Part shown: one piece after another, positions 25,438-33,564 of the stretch | Numbering within the stretch: the stretch's first letter is position 1 | Layout: each line of letters starts with the position of its first letter | Source of the DNA: Spirosoma sordidisoli | Lineage (GTDB): Bacteria; Bacteroidota; Bacteroidia; Cytophagales; Spirosomataceae | Reading direction: 5' to 3' | NCBI RefSeq assembly: GCF_004138325.1 | Contig: NZ_SBLB01000002.1 | Coordinates: 62,001 to 126,000 of the forward strand | DNA: 64,000 bases | The notes under the pieces: model-generated | Told to the model about the DNA's origin: nothing | The model's database searches: none | What the model saw: only the letters and a program-made list of their open reading frames with translations | Translations under genes and position numbers: made by a program

Positions 25438-26397
25438 TCAGGAACGAACCTGGTTGACTGGATTTCCGGCCTGAAAAGCCGCCAGGTTGCTGACCGCAAT
25501 CTCCATCAGTCGGGCGCGGGCTTCCTGGGTGGCCCAGGCGATGTGGGGCGTGATGAGGCAGTTTTTGGCGCTGAACAGCGGGTTGTCGGCCGCGGGCGGT
25601 TCGGTCGATAAGACGTCGATACCGGCCCCGGCAATGACGCCTTCGTTGAGGGCGTCGGCCAGGTCCTGTTCAACGATGACGGGCCCTCGGGAGGTGTTGA
25701 GCAGAAAGGCCGTAGACTTCATGCGGGCCAGGTTCTGGCGGTCGATCAGGCCTTTGGTTTCCGGAACGAGGGGCGTATGAATACTGACCACGTCGGCCTG
25801 CTCCAGCAAGTCCGGAATGTCGGCCCACCGGAAATTGGGACGGTGCGACTGGTCTGTCCGGTGGCGTTTGGACCCGATGACGTTCATGCCGAAGGCCGTG
25901 GCTACATCGGCCACTTTTTCGCCAATGCTCCCGAACCCGATGATACCCATCGTTTTGCCGGCCAGTTCGATCAGCGGATAGTCCCAGAACGAGAAATCGG
26001 CCGAGCGGGCCCACTTGCCGTCCCGGACCGAATCGCTGTGGTGCTGAACGTGCAGGGTTAGCTCGAGCAGCAGCGCAAAGGTCAGCTGCACCACCGACGC
26101 CGTTCCGTAGCCTGGTACGTTGGTCACAACGACCCCCTTTTCGGTGGCGGTCTTAACGTCGACGATATTATAGCCCGTGGCCAGCACGCCAATGTACCGG
26201 AGGGCGGGCAGTTGTTTCAGCACGGCTTCGCCCAGGGGCGTTTTGTTGGTCAGGAGAATGTCGGCATCCTGGGCTCGTTCCAGCACCTGATCCGCGGAGG
26301 TTCGGTCATATACCGTTACCTCGCCCAGTTTTTCGAGCCCTTCCCAGGACAAATCGCCCGGATTTAATGTATACCCATCGAGTACGACAATCTTCAT
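25438..26397 (-). CDS. D-2-hydroxyacid dehydrogenase (glycerate/hydroxypyruvate type)
   Basis: The product is 319 residues. It should interconvert a 2-keto acid and a D-2-hydroxyacid using NAD(P)H; next to glycerate kinase, hydroxypyruvate to D-glycerate is the natural reading. Visible features: nucleotide-binding MGIIGFGSIGEKVADVA at about 149-165, catalytic arginine in LLNTSRGPVIVEQDLADAL, glutamate in DVLSTEPP, and histidine in NCLITPHIAWAT. These are the R-E-H residues of the family. The protein starts MKIVVLDGYTLNPGDLSWEG, a common opening for this subgroup. The gene lies between the LctP permease and glycerate kinase genes with gaps of 23 and 24 bases, so co-expression is likely. Confidence 0.92.
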   Translation of the reverse strand: MKIVVLDGYTLNPGDLSWEGLEKLGEVTVYDRTSADQVLERAQDADILLTNKTPLGEAVLKQLPALRYIGVLATGYNIVDVKTATEKGVVVTNVPGYGTASVVQLTFALLLELTLHVQHHSDSVRDGKWARSADFSFWDYPLIELAGKTMGIIGFGSIGEKVADVATAFGMNVIGSKRHRTDQSHRPNFRWADIPDLLEQADVVSIHTPLVPETKGLIDRQNLARMKSTAFLLNTSRGPVIVEQDLADALNEGVIAGAGIDVLSTEPPAADNPLFSAKNCLITPHIAWATQEARARLMEIAVSNLAAFQAGNPVNQVRS

Positions 26398-26420
26398 AGT
26401 ACGCGGTTGATTTCTCGTTG

Positions 26421-28193
26421 CTAGTTTTCCGTCGATGCGCTGACCGGGGCGGCAGGTTTGGCCGTCCGCAGAATAACCGATACCAGCCCGGCCAACAGGA
26501 CCGCCAGGCCGACAAGATACGGGTAGCCATTCGATGGATTGGGTGGAGCCGGGGTATTTTTTACGTCGGTCAGCTCATAGGTCGGAATAATCCAGCTGAT
26601 CAGATAAGCCTGCGCCAGGGTAATGAAGCAGATGAAGAGCAGCATGAAAAAGCTGTGCTTGACCGTAAACCGGAACAGCTGCGACTCATGACCAACCAGG
26701 TTACCGGCAGCCGCAGCCACGGCGATGGACTGCGGGGAGATCATCTTGCCAACGACCCCGCCCGATACGTTAGCTCCTACCGTCACGACCGGATCGACTC
26801 CGATCGATTCGGCCGTAGCGTATTGGAGTTTACTGAACAGCGCATTGGCCGAGGTGTCTGAGCCGGTGATAAACACGCCCAGCCAGCCCAGCACCGGCGC
26901 AAAGAACGGAAACAGAACGCCCGTGCTGGCCAGCACCCGCGCCAGCGTGAGGGTGATGCCCGAATCGTTCAGGATATACGCAAACCCCAGCACGGCCGCT
27001 ACCGTCAGAATCGGGAATTTCAGCTGGCTGAGCGTGGCGCCAAAAATCGTTAGTCCCTGCCGGTAGGGTAAGCCAACCAGCGGCAGCGCAAGGAGAGCCG
27101 CCAGCAGAATAGCGGTACCGGCTGCCGACAGATAGTTAAGCTTGAATAGCTTGGGTAGCAGGGCTCCGCTTTCGCTTTGAATGGCATTATGAAGGCCCGG
27201 AAATTCGAACTGTACCTGACCAGTTGCGTTCAGCACCTCTTTGATCGGCTGAAGTCCCCAGGCAATGATGAGTACGGTCAGCACGATAAACGGCGACCAC
27301 GCCCGAATGATCTGCCCGCCCGAATAGTGAACGGCTGTAGTCGGGGTGGGGGCCGGTTCGTTGTCGAAGCGCCAGATCGTCCTGGGCTTCCAGAACCGCA
27401 GAAACACCATCAGGCTCAGGATAGAACCCAGGCCCGCGATGACGTCGGGCAGGGCCGGCCCCAGAAAGTTGGACGATGCAAATTGCAGCAGCGCGAACGA
27501 TAAGCCGGATACCAGCAGGGCCGGGGTAATTTCGCGGGCTTTCCGCAGCCCGGCAATGATGCTCACCAGATAAAACGGCAGGAGCGCCGACAGAATCGGG
27601 AGGGTGCGGCCCACCATCTGCGAAATGGGCAACTCCGGGATACCCGACACCTGCGACGCTACCGTGATGGGGATTCCGATAGACCCAAACGCAACGGGGG
27701 CCGTATTGGCAATCAGGCAGATACCCGACGCGTAGAGCGGGTTGAACCCCAGCCCCACCAGCATGGCCGCCGTAATGGCCACGGGAGCCCCGAATCCGGC
27801 GGTGCCTTCGAGAAACGAACCGAACGAAAACGCAATCAGCAGGGCCTGTAACCGACGGTCGGCGGTAATCGAAGCCATGACGTGTTTGATGATCTCGAAC
27901 TGACCGCTGGCTACGGTGATGTTGAACAGAAAAACGGCCATGATCACCAGCCAGCAGATCGGAAACAGGCCGTACAATGCCCCGTGGGCTACCGACAGCA
28001 GCGCCAGCCCGGCCGGCATGCCATACAGGCCGATGGCCAGCAGCAGCGCCAGACCCGTGGCGATCAGGCTGGCCTGATACCCTTTCATCCGGCGAATGAT
28101 CAAGGCCCAGAAAATAAACAGAATCGGGATGGCCGCGACCAGAACGGACAGGGTAATGTTGTTGAACGGATCGGTAACTTGTTTCCAGACCAT
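26421..28193 (-). CDS. LctP-family permease (lactate/glycolate/glycerate type)
   Basis: ATG at 28193 gives 590 residues starting VWKQVTDPFNNITLSVLVAAIP, the usual start of LctP-type permeases; a longer frame upstream is not family-like. The protein is almost all membrane helices. Strong signatures are FSFGSFLEGTAGFGAPVAIT at about 135-154, GFNPLYASGICLIANTAPVA, and near the C-terminus FITGSDTSANALFSKLQYAT and NVSGGVVGKMISPQSIAVAA. Known members carry lactate or glycolate with protons. In this operon with a hydroxyacid dehydrogenase and glycerate kinase, D-glycerate or a related hydroxyacid is the inferred substrate. Confidence 0.93.
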   Translation of the reverse strand: MVWKQVTDPFNNITLSVLVAAIPILFIFWALIIRRMKGYQASLIATGLALLLAIGLYGMPAGLALLSVAHGALYGLFPICWLVIMAVFLFNITVASGQFEIIKHVMASITADRRLQALLIAFSFGSFLEGTAGFGAPVAITAAMLVGLGFNPLYASGICLIANTAPVAFGSIGIPITVASQVSGIPELPISQMVGRTLPILSALLPFYLVSIIAGLRKAREITPALLVSGLSFALLQFASSNFLGPALPDVIAGLGSILSLMVFLRFWKPRTIWRFDNEPAPTPTTAVHYSGGQIIRAWSPFIVLTVLIIAWGLQPIKEVLNATGQVQFEFPGLHNAIQSESGALLPKLFKLNYLSAAGTAILLAALLALPLVGLPYRQGLTIFGATLSQLKFPILTVAAVLGFAYILNDSGITLTLARVLASTGVLFPFFAPVLGWLGVFITGSDTSANALFSKLQYATAESIGVDPVVTVGANVSGGVVGKMISPQSIAVAAAAGNLVGHESQLFRFTVKHSFFMLLFICFITLAQAYLISWIIPTYELTDVKNTPAPPNPSNGYPYLVGLAVLLAGLVSVILRTAKPAAPVSASTEN

Positions 28194-28266
28194 GGGCAGG
28201 CGTTGGTTAAGCGGTAGATAAACTCCGTTGCGGGTTGTTGAGTCGAAGCAGATAGCACCGGCCCGG

Positions 28267-30432
28267 CTACACCAGGTCGAGGGCAACGATCTCGTGGTCG
28301 AGGATGCTGGGTACGGTGACGAGGATCTGGTCGTTTTGGCGGGTGAAAGCCGGTATCTGACCGCTCATAAGCAGTTTCACGCCTGTCACCGTAGTGCCTG
28401 CCGGAACCCGGACCGTTACCTGCGCGGCCACCGGAATAAGCTCCCGAAAAGGCCCTTTCAGCATCATCGGATTGGTCAGGTTAACGAGATGAACGGTCAT
28501 CGATTTCTGTTGACGCCATACGTTGATGTCGAGTACGCCCGGTCCGGTTACGCTCACAATAGGCTCTTCGCCGAGCGCCCAGCGGATGACGTTGCCGAGC
28601 AGCTGACCATGATCGGTGTTGAGCAGCTGCCAGAACGATCGATCCAGGTCGCCGGGCAGGTAAGCCACCCGCGACCTGCCAATCTGGCGCAGGTACAGCT
28701 CGCGCGTATCGGTCTCGGCCACCCGTGGGTAAACGTCTTCCATCGGCAAATCCGGATAGGTCGGAATCAGGGTTACCGGACTGGGGAAGGGCATCGTTGG
28801 GGTGACCTTTACCCGGTGAATGGCATTGATAATCCGGGGCGTATCGGCCAGGCCGTTCAGGATGGCCTGGCTCTGGCGATCGGCGGGGGTGTGGCGCAGG
28901 TGCAGGTAGCTGTTGCGCAGGGGGCCTTCTACCTGGCTGGCGTAAGACACGCCGAAGAGGCTCGCCAGTCCGAAGTCGGGCCGCTGCTGACCGTCTTCGG
29001 TATATAATGAGGTCTCGAAGGTGGCGATCAGGCTGCCGCCCGCGTCAACGAAAGCCCGCAGCTGCTGACACTGGGCATCGGACAGCGCTGCCGTGTTGGG
29101 CAGGATCAACAGCCTGAATCGGTCCAGATCGCGGGGCGTAAGCAGCCGGTCGTTGACCATATCGAAGGGGACGCGGCTCTCGACCAGCGCCTGGTACATA
29201 CCGTCGAGGTGGTCGCTGCTTTTCTGCTGCCAGGGTTTGCCGCCGTAATTACGGTCGGTCTGCTCGGAATAAATCACCCCCACGCGCGCCATCGACGCCG
29301 TGTTGCGCAGGTAGGACTCGTTTTTATAGTAGCCTTCGTACAGGCGGGCTACGGCTTCCATCCAGCGTTTGTCGTAAATGTCGCCCCCGAATTTGACGAA
29401 GCACGGGCGCATGCCGTTGGCCGTCCCTTCGGCTACCCAGATACGAATTTCGGCGTCGCTCTGCACCGAGTCTTTCCACCGGAATTCTTCTTCGATGCCG
29501 ACGCTGAAAATGCCGATGAGCGGTTTCATGCCGAGCGTAGCGCGTAGTTCCTTGGCGCCTTTGCCATTGGCCCAGGGTGCCATCAAACCGCGCCGGGCCT
29601 GCTGATCGGCGAAGAAAAGATCGGCTTCTTTACCGGTCATCACCTTGTCCGGAAACCCATTGGGAATAAAGCGGGAGGCCGGGCGCTGTTTCCGGATCTC
29701 CGAATCCCAGTGCATCCACAGCGCCCGTAGCCGGGTCATACGCCACTCGGCCCACTTCCGGTAGGTTGGTTCGAGTCGGTCGATCTTTGCCGGCAGCGCC
29801 AGCCCCGTGGCCTGTTTGAATTGCCGGGTACAGTGCTCGCAGTAGCAGATGTCATGGCCTGCCCAGCGGTTGGAGAAGATGCCTTCGGGCTGGTACCGCT
29901 GCATGATCTCGGTGTTGACCCGGGTCATAAACTCGAAGTTGTACGGCCCCAGCGCGCAGGTTACCCACAGGTCGGGATTGGCCCAGTGCCGACGCTTCTG
30001 GCCATCGGCCGTTACGGCAATCCAGTCGGGGTGCGCGTCGTACACATCCTGCCGGGCCGCGTGCGGATCAGTCCGGAGCATGATCGTCATACCCTGTTTT
30101 TTACAGCCCTCAACCAGGTAGCCGAGCGTGTCGGTATTACCCAGAAAATCGCTCCGGTGGTGCAGCGGTATCTGAGTCGGGTAAAACGCGACCACGCCCC
30201 CGGCGCTCAGCAAGGCTCCATCGGCATGAATGCGTTTGAAGTAGCGGAGCCAGAAATCCGGATCGTAATGGCCGGGGTCGCGCTCAACGAAGGCCAGCTG
30301 TGCCCACCGCATCGGCCCGTCGAGCCAGAGTGGTTCGGCAGGGGTCGCTCCCGTGGCCAGTACTGATGGCCCCGACAGGGCATAGGCACCACCCAGCAGG
30401 CTGGTTGTTCGGATAAACGTTCTTCGTTTCAT
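28267..30432 (-). CDS. Tat-exported putative glycoside hydrolase with trimerisation-type domain
   Basis: This 721-residue protein starts MKRRTFIRTTSLLGGAYALS, a twin-arginine export signal. The N-terminal half looks like a TIM-barrel hydrolase related to GH42-like proteins: WAQLAFVERDPGHYDPDFWL, KKQGMTIMLRTDPHAARQDV, FEFMTRVNTEIMQRYQPEGI, then DICYCEHCTRQFKQATG, a Cys cluster that could bind metal. From about residue 385 a beta-galactosidase trimerisation or glutaminase-like domain follows (VESRVPFDMVNDRLLTPRDL, LILPNTAALSDAQCQQLRAF). The family cannot be fixed without a search, and catalytic acids are not certain. It precedes lctP by 73 bases and probably heads that operon; it could release the hydroxyacid-bearing sugar that the module consumes. 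Confidence 0.75.
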   Translation of the reverse strand: MKRRTFIRTTSLLGGAYALSGPSVLATGATPAEPLWLDGPMRWAQLAFVERDPGHYDPDFWLRYFKRIHADGALLSAGGVVAFYPTQIPLHHRSDFLGNTDTLGYLVEGCKKQGMTIMLRTDPHAARQDVYDAHPDWIAVTADGQKRRHWANPDLWVTCALGPYNFEFMTRVNTEIMQRYQPEGIFSNRWAGHDICYCEHCTRQFKQATGLALPAKIDRLEPTYRKWAEWRMTRLRALWMHWDSEIRKQRPASRFIPNGFPDKVMTGKEADLFFADQQARRGLMAPWANGKGAKELRATLGMKPLIGIFSVGIEEEFRWKDSVQSDAEIRIWVAEGTANGMRPCFVKFGGDIYDKRWMEAVARLYEGYYKNESYLRNTASMARVGVIYSEQTDRNYGGKPWQQKSSDHLDGMYQALVESRVPFDMVNDRLLTPRDLDRFRLLILPNTAALSDAQCQQLRAFVDAGGSLIATFETSLYTEDGQQRPDFGLASLFGVSYASQVEGPLRNSYLHLRHTPADRQSQAILNGLADTPRIINAIHRVKVTPTMPFPSPVTLIPTYPDLPMEDVYPRVAETDTRELYLRQIGRSRVAYLPGDLDRSFWQLLNTDHGQLLGNVIRWALGEEPIVSVTGPGVLDINVWRQQKSMTVHLVNLTNPMMLKGPFRELIPVAAQVTVRVPAGTTVTGVKLLMSGQIPAFTRQNDQILVTVPSILDHEIVALDLV

Positions 30433-30617
30433 GCGGGTAGGGGTTGGGCTTCGGCTGATCAGCGGAGCGGAAAAGGTGACAGATCGATAAAGCGAAGAGT
30501 TGGGTTGGTTTACCGGTTTTCAGGCAATCGGGTTCGCTCCGTGAAATTTGGCGCCGGTCTCAAAACATTCAAGCCGATTCTCAGTCGATACCGGATTGAT
30601 ACCATTTATTTATTCGC

Positions 30618-30658
30618 CTGTAATCCTAAAAAATCCGTCCTTTTTTTTAGGATTACAG
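30618..30658. repeat. Perfect 16-bp inverted repeat in the AT-rich region
   Basis: CTGTAATCCTAAAAAA (30618-30633) pairs exactly with 30643-30658 across a 9-base loop. No nearby gene ends there, so it is not an obvious terminator. It could be an operator, a small-RNA hairpin, or the end of a decayed element. Confidence 0.6.
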
Positions 30659-30693
30659 TTTTTAGATCAATGAGTAGCGGGCTAACCTACGGG

Positions 30694-30708
30694 GGAGCAA
30701 CCTGGTTA
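30694..30708 (+). repeat. 15-base direct repeat, copy 1
   Basis: GGAGCAACCTGGTTA occurs here and, exactly, at 31281-31295, 587 bases apart within the same AT-rich gap. Flanking bases differ. Confidence 0.5.
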
Positions 30709-31280
30709 ATTCTTCTTTAGAGTTTGACTGTGAATGGTCGACCGTATGATATGACTGACGAAGTATGGCCCCATTTTCATGGCGCTGACTAGGCCGTCGA
30801 ACCAGAAAACGTTCCCCAAAAAGAGGCATAATTATTCACGTACGTCGTTCTCAGTTTTAGGTCGGCAGCGTTGATAGCTGACGTTATCGGTTAACGAAAA
30901 AGTTAGCTTACCAGAAAGGGCCATTCGCCTGACTTCAGACACATCGGCACTTGTTAGCTCAAATGGAATAGTAGAAAAATACTTGACCTGATTCAGGAAT
31001 TACGCGTAACCCGGTTGCTAACTGGAAAATAATTAGTTGTTGTTATGAAAGATTATGTTTCCGTAAAAGAGAAAATCTTAATAAAGTCTATATGTAGAAT
31101 ATACTTTGTTGTAATACATTTATTTGGAAAGGTCAGCCAGGTATGTCATACGCCCGACTATCAGGTGATGGGCTCAGTAGTCGCGTCCGCCAGAGAACGT
31201 TGCCTGTTTTTAGTTTAGAAAGAGCACCGGCTGGCGTAGCAAGGGCCTTGTTTTCGAAACCTATGGTGCATTTAATTACC

Positions 31281-31295
31281 GGAGCAACCTGGTTA
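31281..31295 (+). repeat. 15-base direct repeat, copy 2
   Basis: Exact second copy of the 15-mer at 30694-30708. It is followed 43 bases later by the shorter repeat ATTCGCCTGTAA, which precedes copy 1 in the other cluster, so the order of the two repeats is swapped. Confidence 0.5.
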
Positions 31296-31670
31296 GCATA
31301 CCATTATTTTTGTAGATGACCGCAGTTTAATTTGTTCGATTCGCCTGTAAATGTTCGATTCTTTTCCCGTGCATAAAGCGTCTTTATACAGTCTGGCATA
31401 AGTAACCGAGGATTCGTGTTTAAGTAGATTTAAACAATGATGGTCGGTTTAATTAGGCGAATAAATTGAAAAATAAAACGGTTAGTTTGATCAATATCAG
31501 CCGGGGTAAGTTGCATCGTTTAGTCCATTATTGATACGGATGCCCCATTTATTTAAACTAATACACCTGTATAGATCAATACTTTAGAACCGGTCTGTGA
31601 GAAATAAAGAAAAAAATAAGATTAAAAAATTTTAAGGGTGATTGGATAAGGCTACTTATTAATAATTGAT

Positions 31671-31678
31671 TACGTTTG
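31671..31678 (+). promoter_or_regulatory. Candidate -7 promoter element
   Basis: TACGTTTG fully matches the Bacteroidota -7 consensus TAnnTTTG and lies 36 bases before the ATG of the 157-residue gene, in AT-rich DNA. A clear -33 partner at the normal distance was not found. Confidence 0.4.
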
Positions 31679-31713
31679 CACTGATATACTGATAAAACAC
31701 TACTTCTGTCGCA

Positions 31714-32187
31714 ATGAAAGCAAAATCAATTGAATTTTTCTCTCCTCAGGATAACAGCCAGCCTGCTAAAAAAAGTGTCGCTAAAGCGCCTAAACTGACA
31801 GGCTATATTTCGGCAGCAGGCAAGCTTGTATTTCCACACAAGACGGTTGAACAGCTGGGTCTGGATCCGCAGGCAACCCGGTTTAAAATTGGTACTCAGG
31901 AAGGAAAGCGCAAGTTGAAATCGCTGTACCTGATTCCGGGTTCGGCCAGTGAGTCCGATGCTTTCGAATTGGTTGAAGGAGCTAAAAGTTATTCTATTCC
32001 GCTGGGTGTAATCCTGCAGAAAAAGGGTGTCGATTACGCGAATACAAAGTACAACTTTACCATCCAGCCTTTTGATTATGAGGGAGATGTGACGGGGTAC
32101 GAGCTTGAATTCGAGCAACCAGGGCCCAAAGCCGAGTACACCGGCAAGCCCCGGGGCCGTAAGCCCAAGGCGAGCTCGGACGAATAA
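31714..32187 (+). CDS. Hypothetical protein with AbrB-like segment and AT-hook-like tail
   Basis: The product has 157 residues, no signal peptide, and is basic at both ends. Residues 29-60 (TGYISAAGKLVFPHKTVEQL, GLDPQATRFKIG) resemble the swapped-hairpin pattern of SpoVT/AbrB DNA-binding proteins. The tail carries GKPRGRKPKA (145-153), close to an AT-hook core PRGRP. The middle is beta-rich (LKSLYLIPGSASESDAFELV, DYANTKYNFTIQPFDYEGDV). A DNA-binding or nucleoid role is inferred from these two features only; I do not recognise the family. It stands alone with its own promoter-like element upstream and a hairpin after it, and its codon use is somewhat more AT-rich than its neighbours. Confidence 0.75.
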   Translation: MKAKSIEFFSPQDNSQPAKKSVAKAPKLTGYISAAGKLVFPHKTVEQLGLDPQATRFKIGTQEGKRKLKSLYLIPGSASESDAFELVEGAKSYSIPLGVILQKKGVDYANTKYNFTIQPFDYEGDVTGYELEFEQPGPKAEYTGKPRGRKPKASSDE

Positions 32188-32207
32188 GCTGTCCTGAATA
32201 AACGAGT

Positions 32208-32243
32208 CCCGGTTTTGTCAGCAACGTTACTGACAAAACCGGG
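32208..32243. terminator. Hairpin between convergent genes
   Basis: CCCGGTTTTGTCAG (32208-32221) pairs perfectly with 32230-32243 across the 8-base loop CAACGTTA. No T-run follows directly on either strand, so termination efficiency is uncertain, but its place between convergent stops fits a shared terminator. Confidence 0.6.
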
Positions 32244-32292
32244 ATTCGCTGTTTTATAGCCTCCGGTCCGGACCCAGGTTAGGGAAGCCCGG

Positions 32293-33516
32293 TTACCGGC
32301 CTTTTCGGGGAGCAGAACCGCCGGCAGTTTCGGCTGAAATAACCAGCGGCTGGCGAAGCTGGTTGGCGTATGATTGCAGGTAGGCAAACCAGGCGTCGGC
32401 TGAAGTAATCTGTCCGGCTTTATCCCAGGCGGCTCCGCTGTAATAGACGAAGGGTTTGTCCGACGGTAGGGCTGTACCGGCCAGCGCGTGATTGCGCTGC
32501 TGACGCAGGGTCGCCATCGGTACGGGAAAAACGCAGCCGATGCCAAGGGTGCCATCGTTCCCGTGTGCAGGCTCCCAGTAGCTCATAATTCCTGAGCTTT
32601 TGTCGAAGCGTACCTGACGCGGTTCCGGACGGAGGGTAATACCGACTACGATCGGCAGGGGCTGCGAAGGCGTATGGGCCAGCTGTACCTCGATCCGGCT
32701 GAGCTGTGAGCCCGCATCCAGCGAAAACGTTTTGATGGCGTTGACCGTTATGGGCCCAAACTGATAGGGCGAAAAACGAACCCGGAAGGTAGACCGGAGC
32801 GGCCCGTTGTCCAGTACCTGCCAGCTGGTGTAATTATGGATGTAGTTGATGGAGTCGCCCAGCCATATGCCTACGTCACCTGCGCCCAGGGTCAGCCCTA
32901 CCTGATAATAGTCGAGACCCTGGCCGTGGTCTTTGTGGTAATCTCCGCTTTTATACCAGTCGTTGATCACCAGCTGGCTGGTTCGCTTGGCCCACACATC
33001 GGTGCCATAGGCGTTGTCGGACCGGCCGTTCAGGGATTTGCCGTAGATCCGGAAGGCGATCCGGTCGTTTTCCCAGGCAAAATCATCATACCGCTCCGGT
33101 ACGAAACGGCAGTAGGTTTTTTGGGCAACGGGAGCGGGCTGCCCCTTACGCAAGGTTAGCAGGATGGTTTGTTTGGGCGCTACGGTCAGCTGTACCAGCA
33201 GGTTCTGTACGGTTCTCTGGCCCCGCCGTTCGAACTGATACGGCACCGGCTCACCCGTCGATGCCTGTACGATCTGCAACTGGGTGGTATCTACGGCGGG
33301 GTAGGCCTGCCGCACAACGGACCACGGAATCTCCAGCACGGCCTGGGTCCAGGGGGTGGTACCCGGGTTCATGATCCGGACCTGTCCCGATGTCGCTGAC
33401 CGACTGGCCGACTGAGCCGTTACGGGGTTCGGGATAAGGCATAAACCACCGTTTAGAAGGAGGAGCAGGAGGGCAAGCCGACCCGCCTGGGATAACAGAT
33501 AAGAGGTTGTTCGCAT
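32293..33516 (-). CDS. DUF4861 domain secreted protein
   Basis: The product has 407 residues. The signal AGRLALLLLLLNGGLCLIP ends near VTAQ. The body matches the DUF4861 pattern known from polysaccharide-degradation loci: QAVLEIPWSVVRQAYPAVDT, RYDDFAWENDRIAFRIYGKS, GTDVWAKRTSQLVINDWYKS, DYHKDHGQGLDYYQVGLTLG, GIWLGDSINYIHNYTSWQVL, and NGPLRSTFRVRFSP. The biochemical function of the family is not established; members occur with pectin and other acidic-glycan enzymes. It starts 48 bases after the GH95 stop, so the two are probably one transcript. The C-terminus ends SAETAGGSAPRKGR. Confidence 0.85.
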   Translation of the reverse strand: MRTTSYLLSQAGRLALLLLLLNGGLCLIPNPVTAQSASRSATSGQVRIMNPGTTPWTQAVLEIPWSVVRQAYPAVDTTQLQIVQASTGEPVPYQFERRGQRTVQNLLVQLTVAPKQTILLTLRKGQPAPVAQKTYCRFVPERYDDFAWENDRIAFRIYGKSLNGRSDNAYGTDVWAKRTSQLVINDWYKSGDYHKDHGQGLDYYQVGLTLGAGDVGIWLGDSINYIHNYTSWQVLDNGPLRSTFRVRFSPYQFGPITVNAIKTFSLDAGSQLSRIEVQLAHTPSQPLPIVVGITLRPEPRQVRFDKSSGIMSYWEPAHGNDGTLGIGCVFPVPMATLRQQRNHALAGTALPSDKPFVYYSGAAWDKAGQITSADAWFAYLQSYANQLRQPLVISAETAGGSAPRKGR

Positions 33517-33564
33517 GAGATTAAGTGGATTGGCCAGCCAAAGAAGAGGCAGCTGACCGGATGG

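Larger units (their letters stand above)
30433..31713. other. AT-rich 1.28 kb non-coding region
   Basis: No convincing gene is present; one 71-codon TTG-start frame at 30505-30720 was rejected. Base composition from about 30490 on is clearly richer in A and T than the flanks. It holds a perfect 16-bp inverted repeat (30618-30658), a 15-base exact repeat (30694-30708 and 31281-31295), a 12-base repeat ATTCGCCTGTAA (30612-30623 and 31339-31350), and a promoter-like site (31671-31678). Decayed mobile DNA or a long regulatory region are both possible. Confidence 0.6.

Noticed and set aside
30505..30720. 71-codon TTG-start frame in the AT-rich gap
   Set aside because: It begins with a weak start, includes the 16-bp inverted repeat as codons, shows no family features, and is not followed by a terminator.
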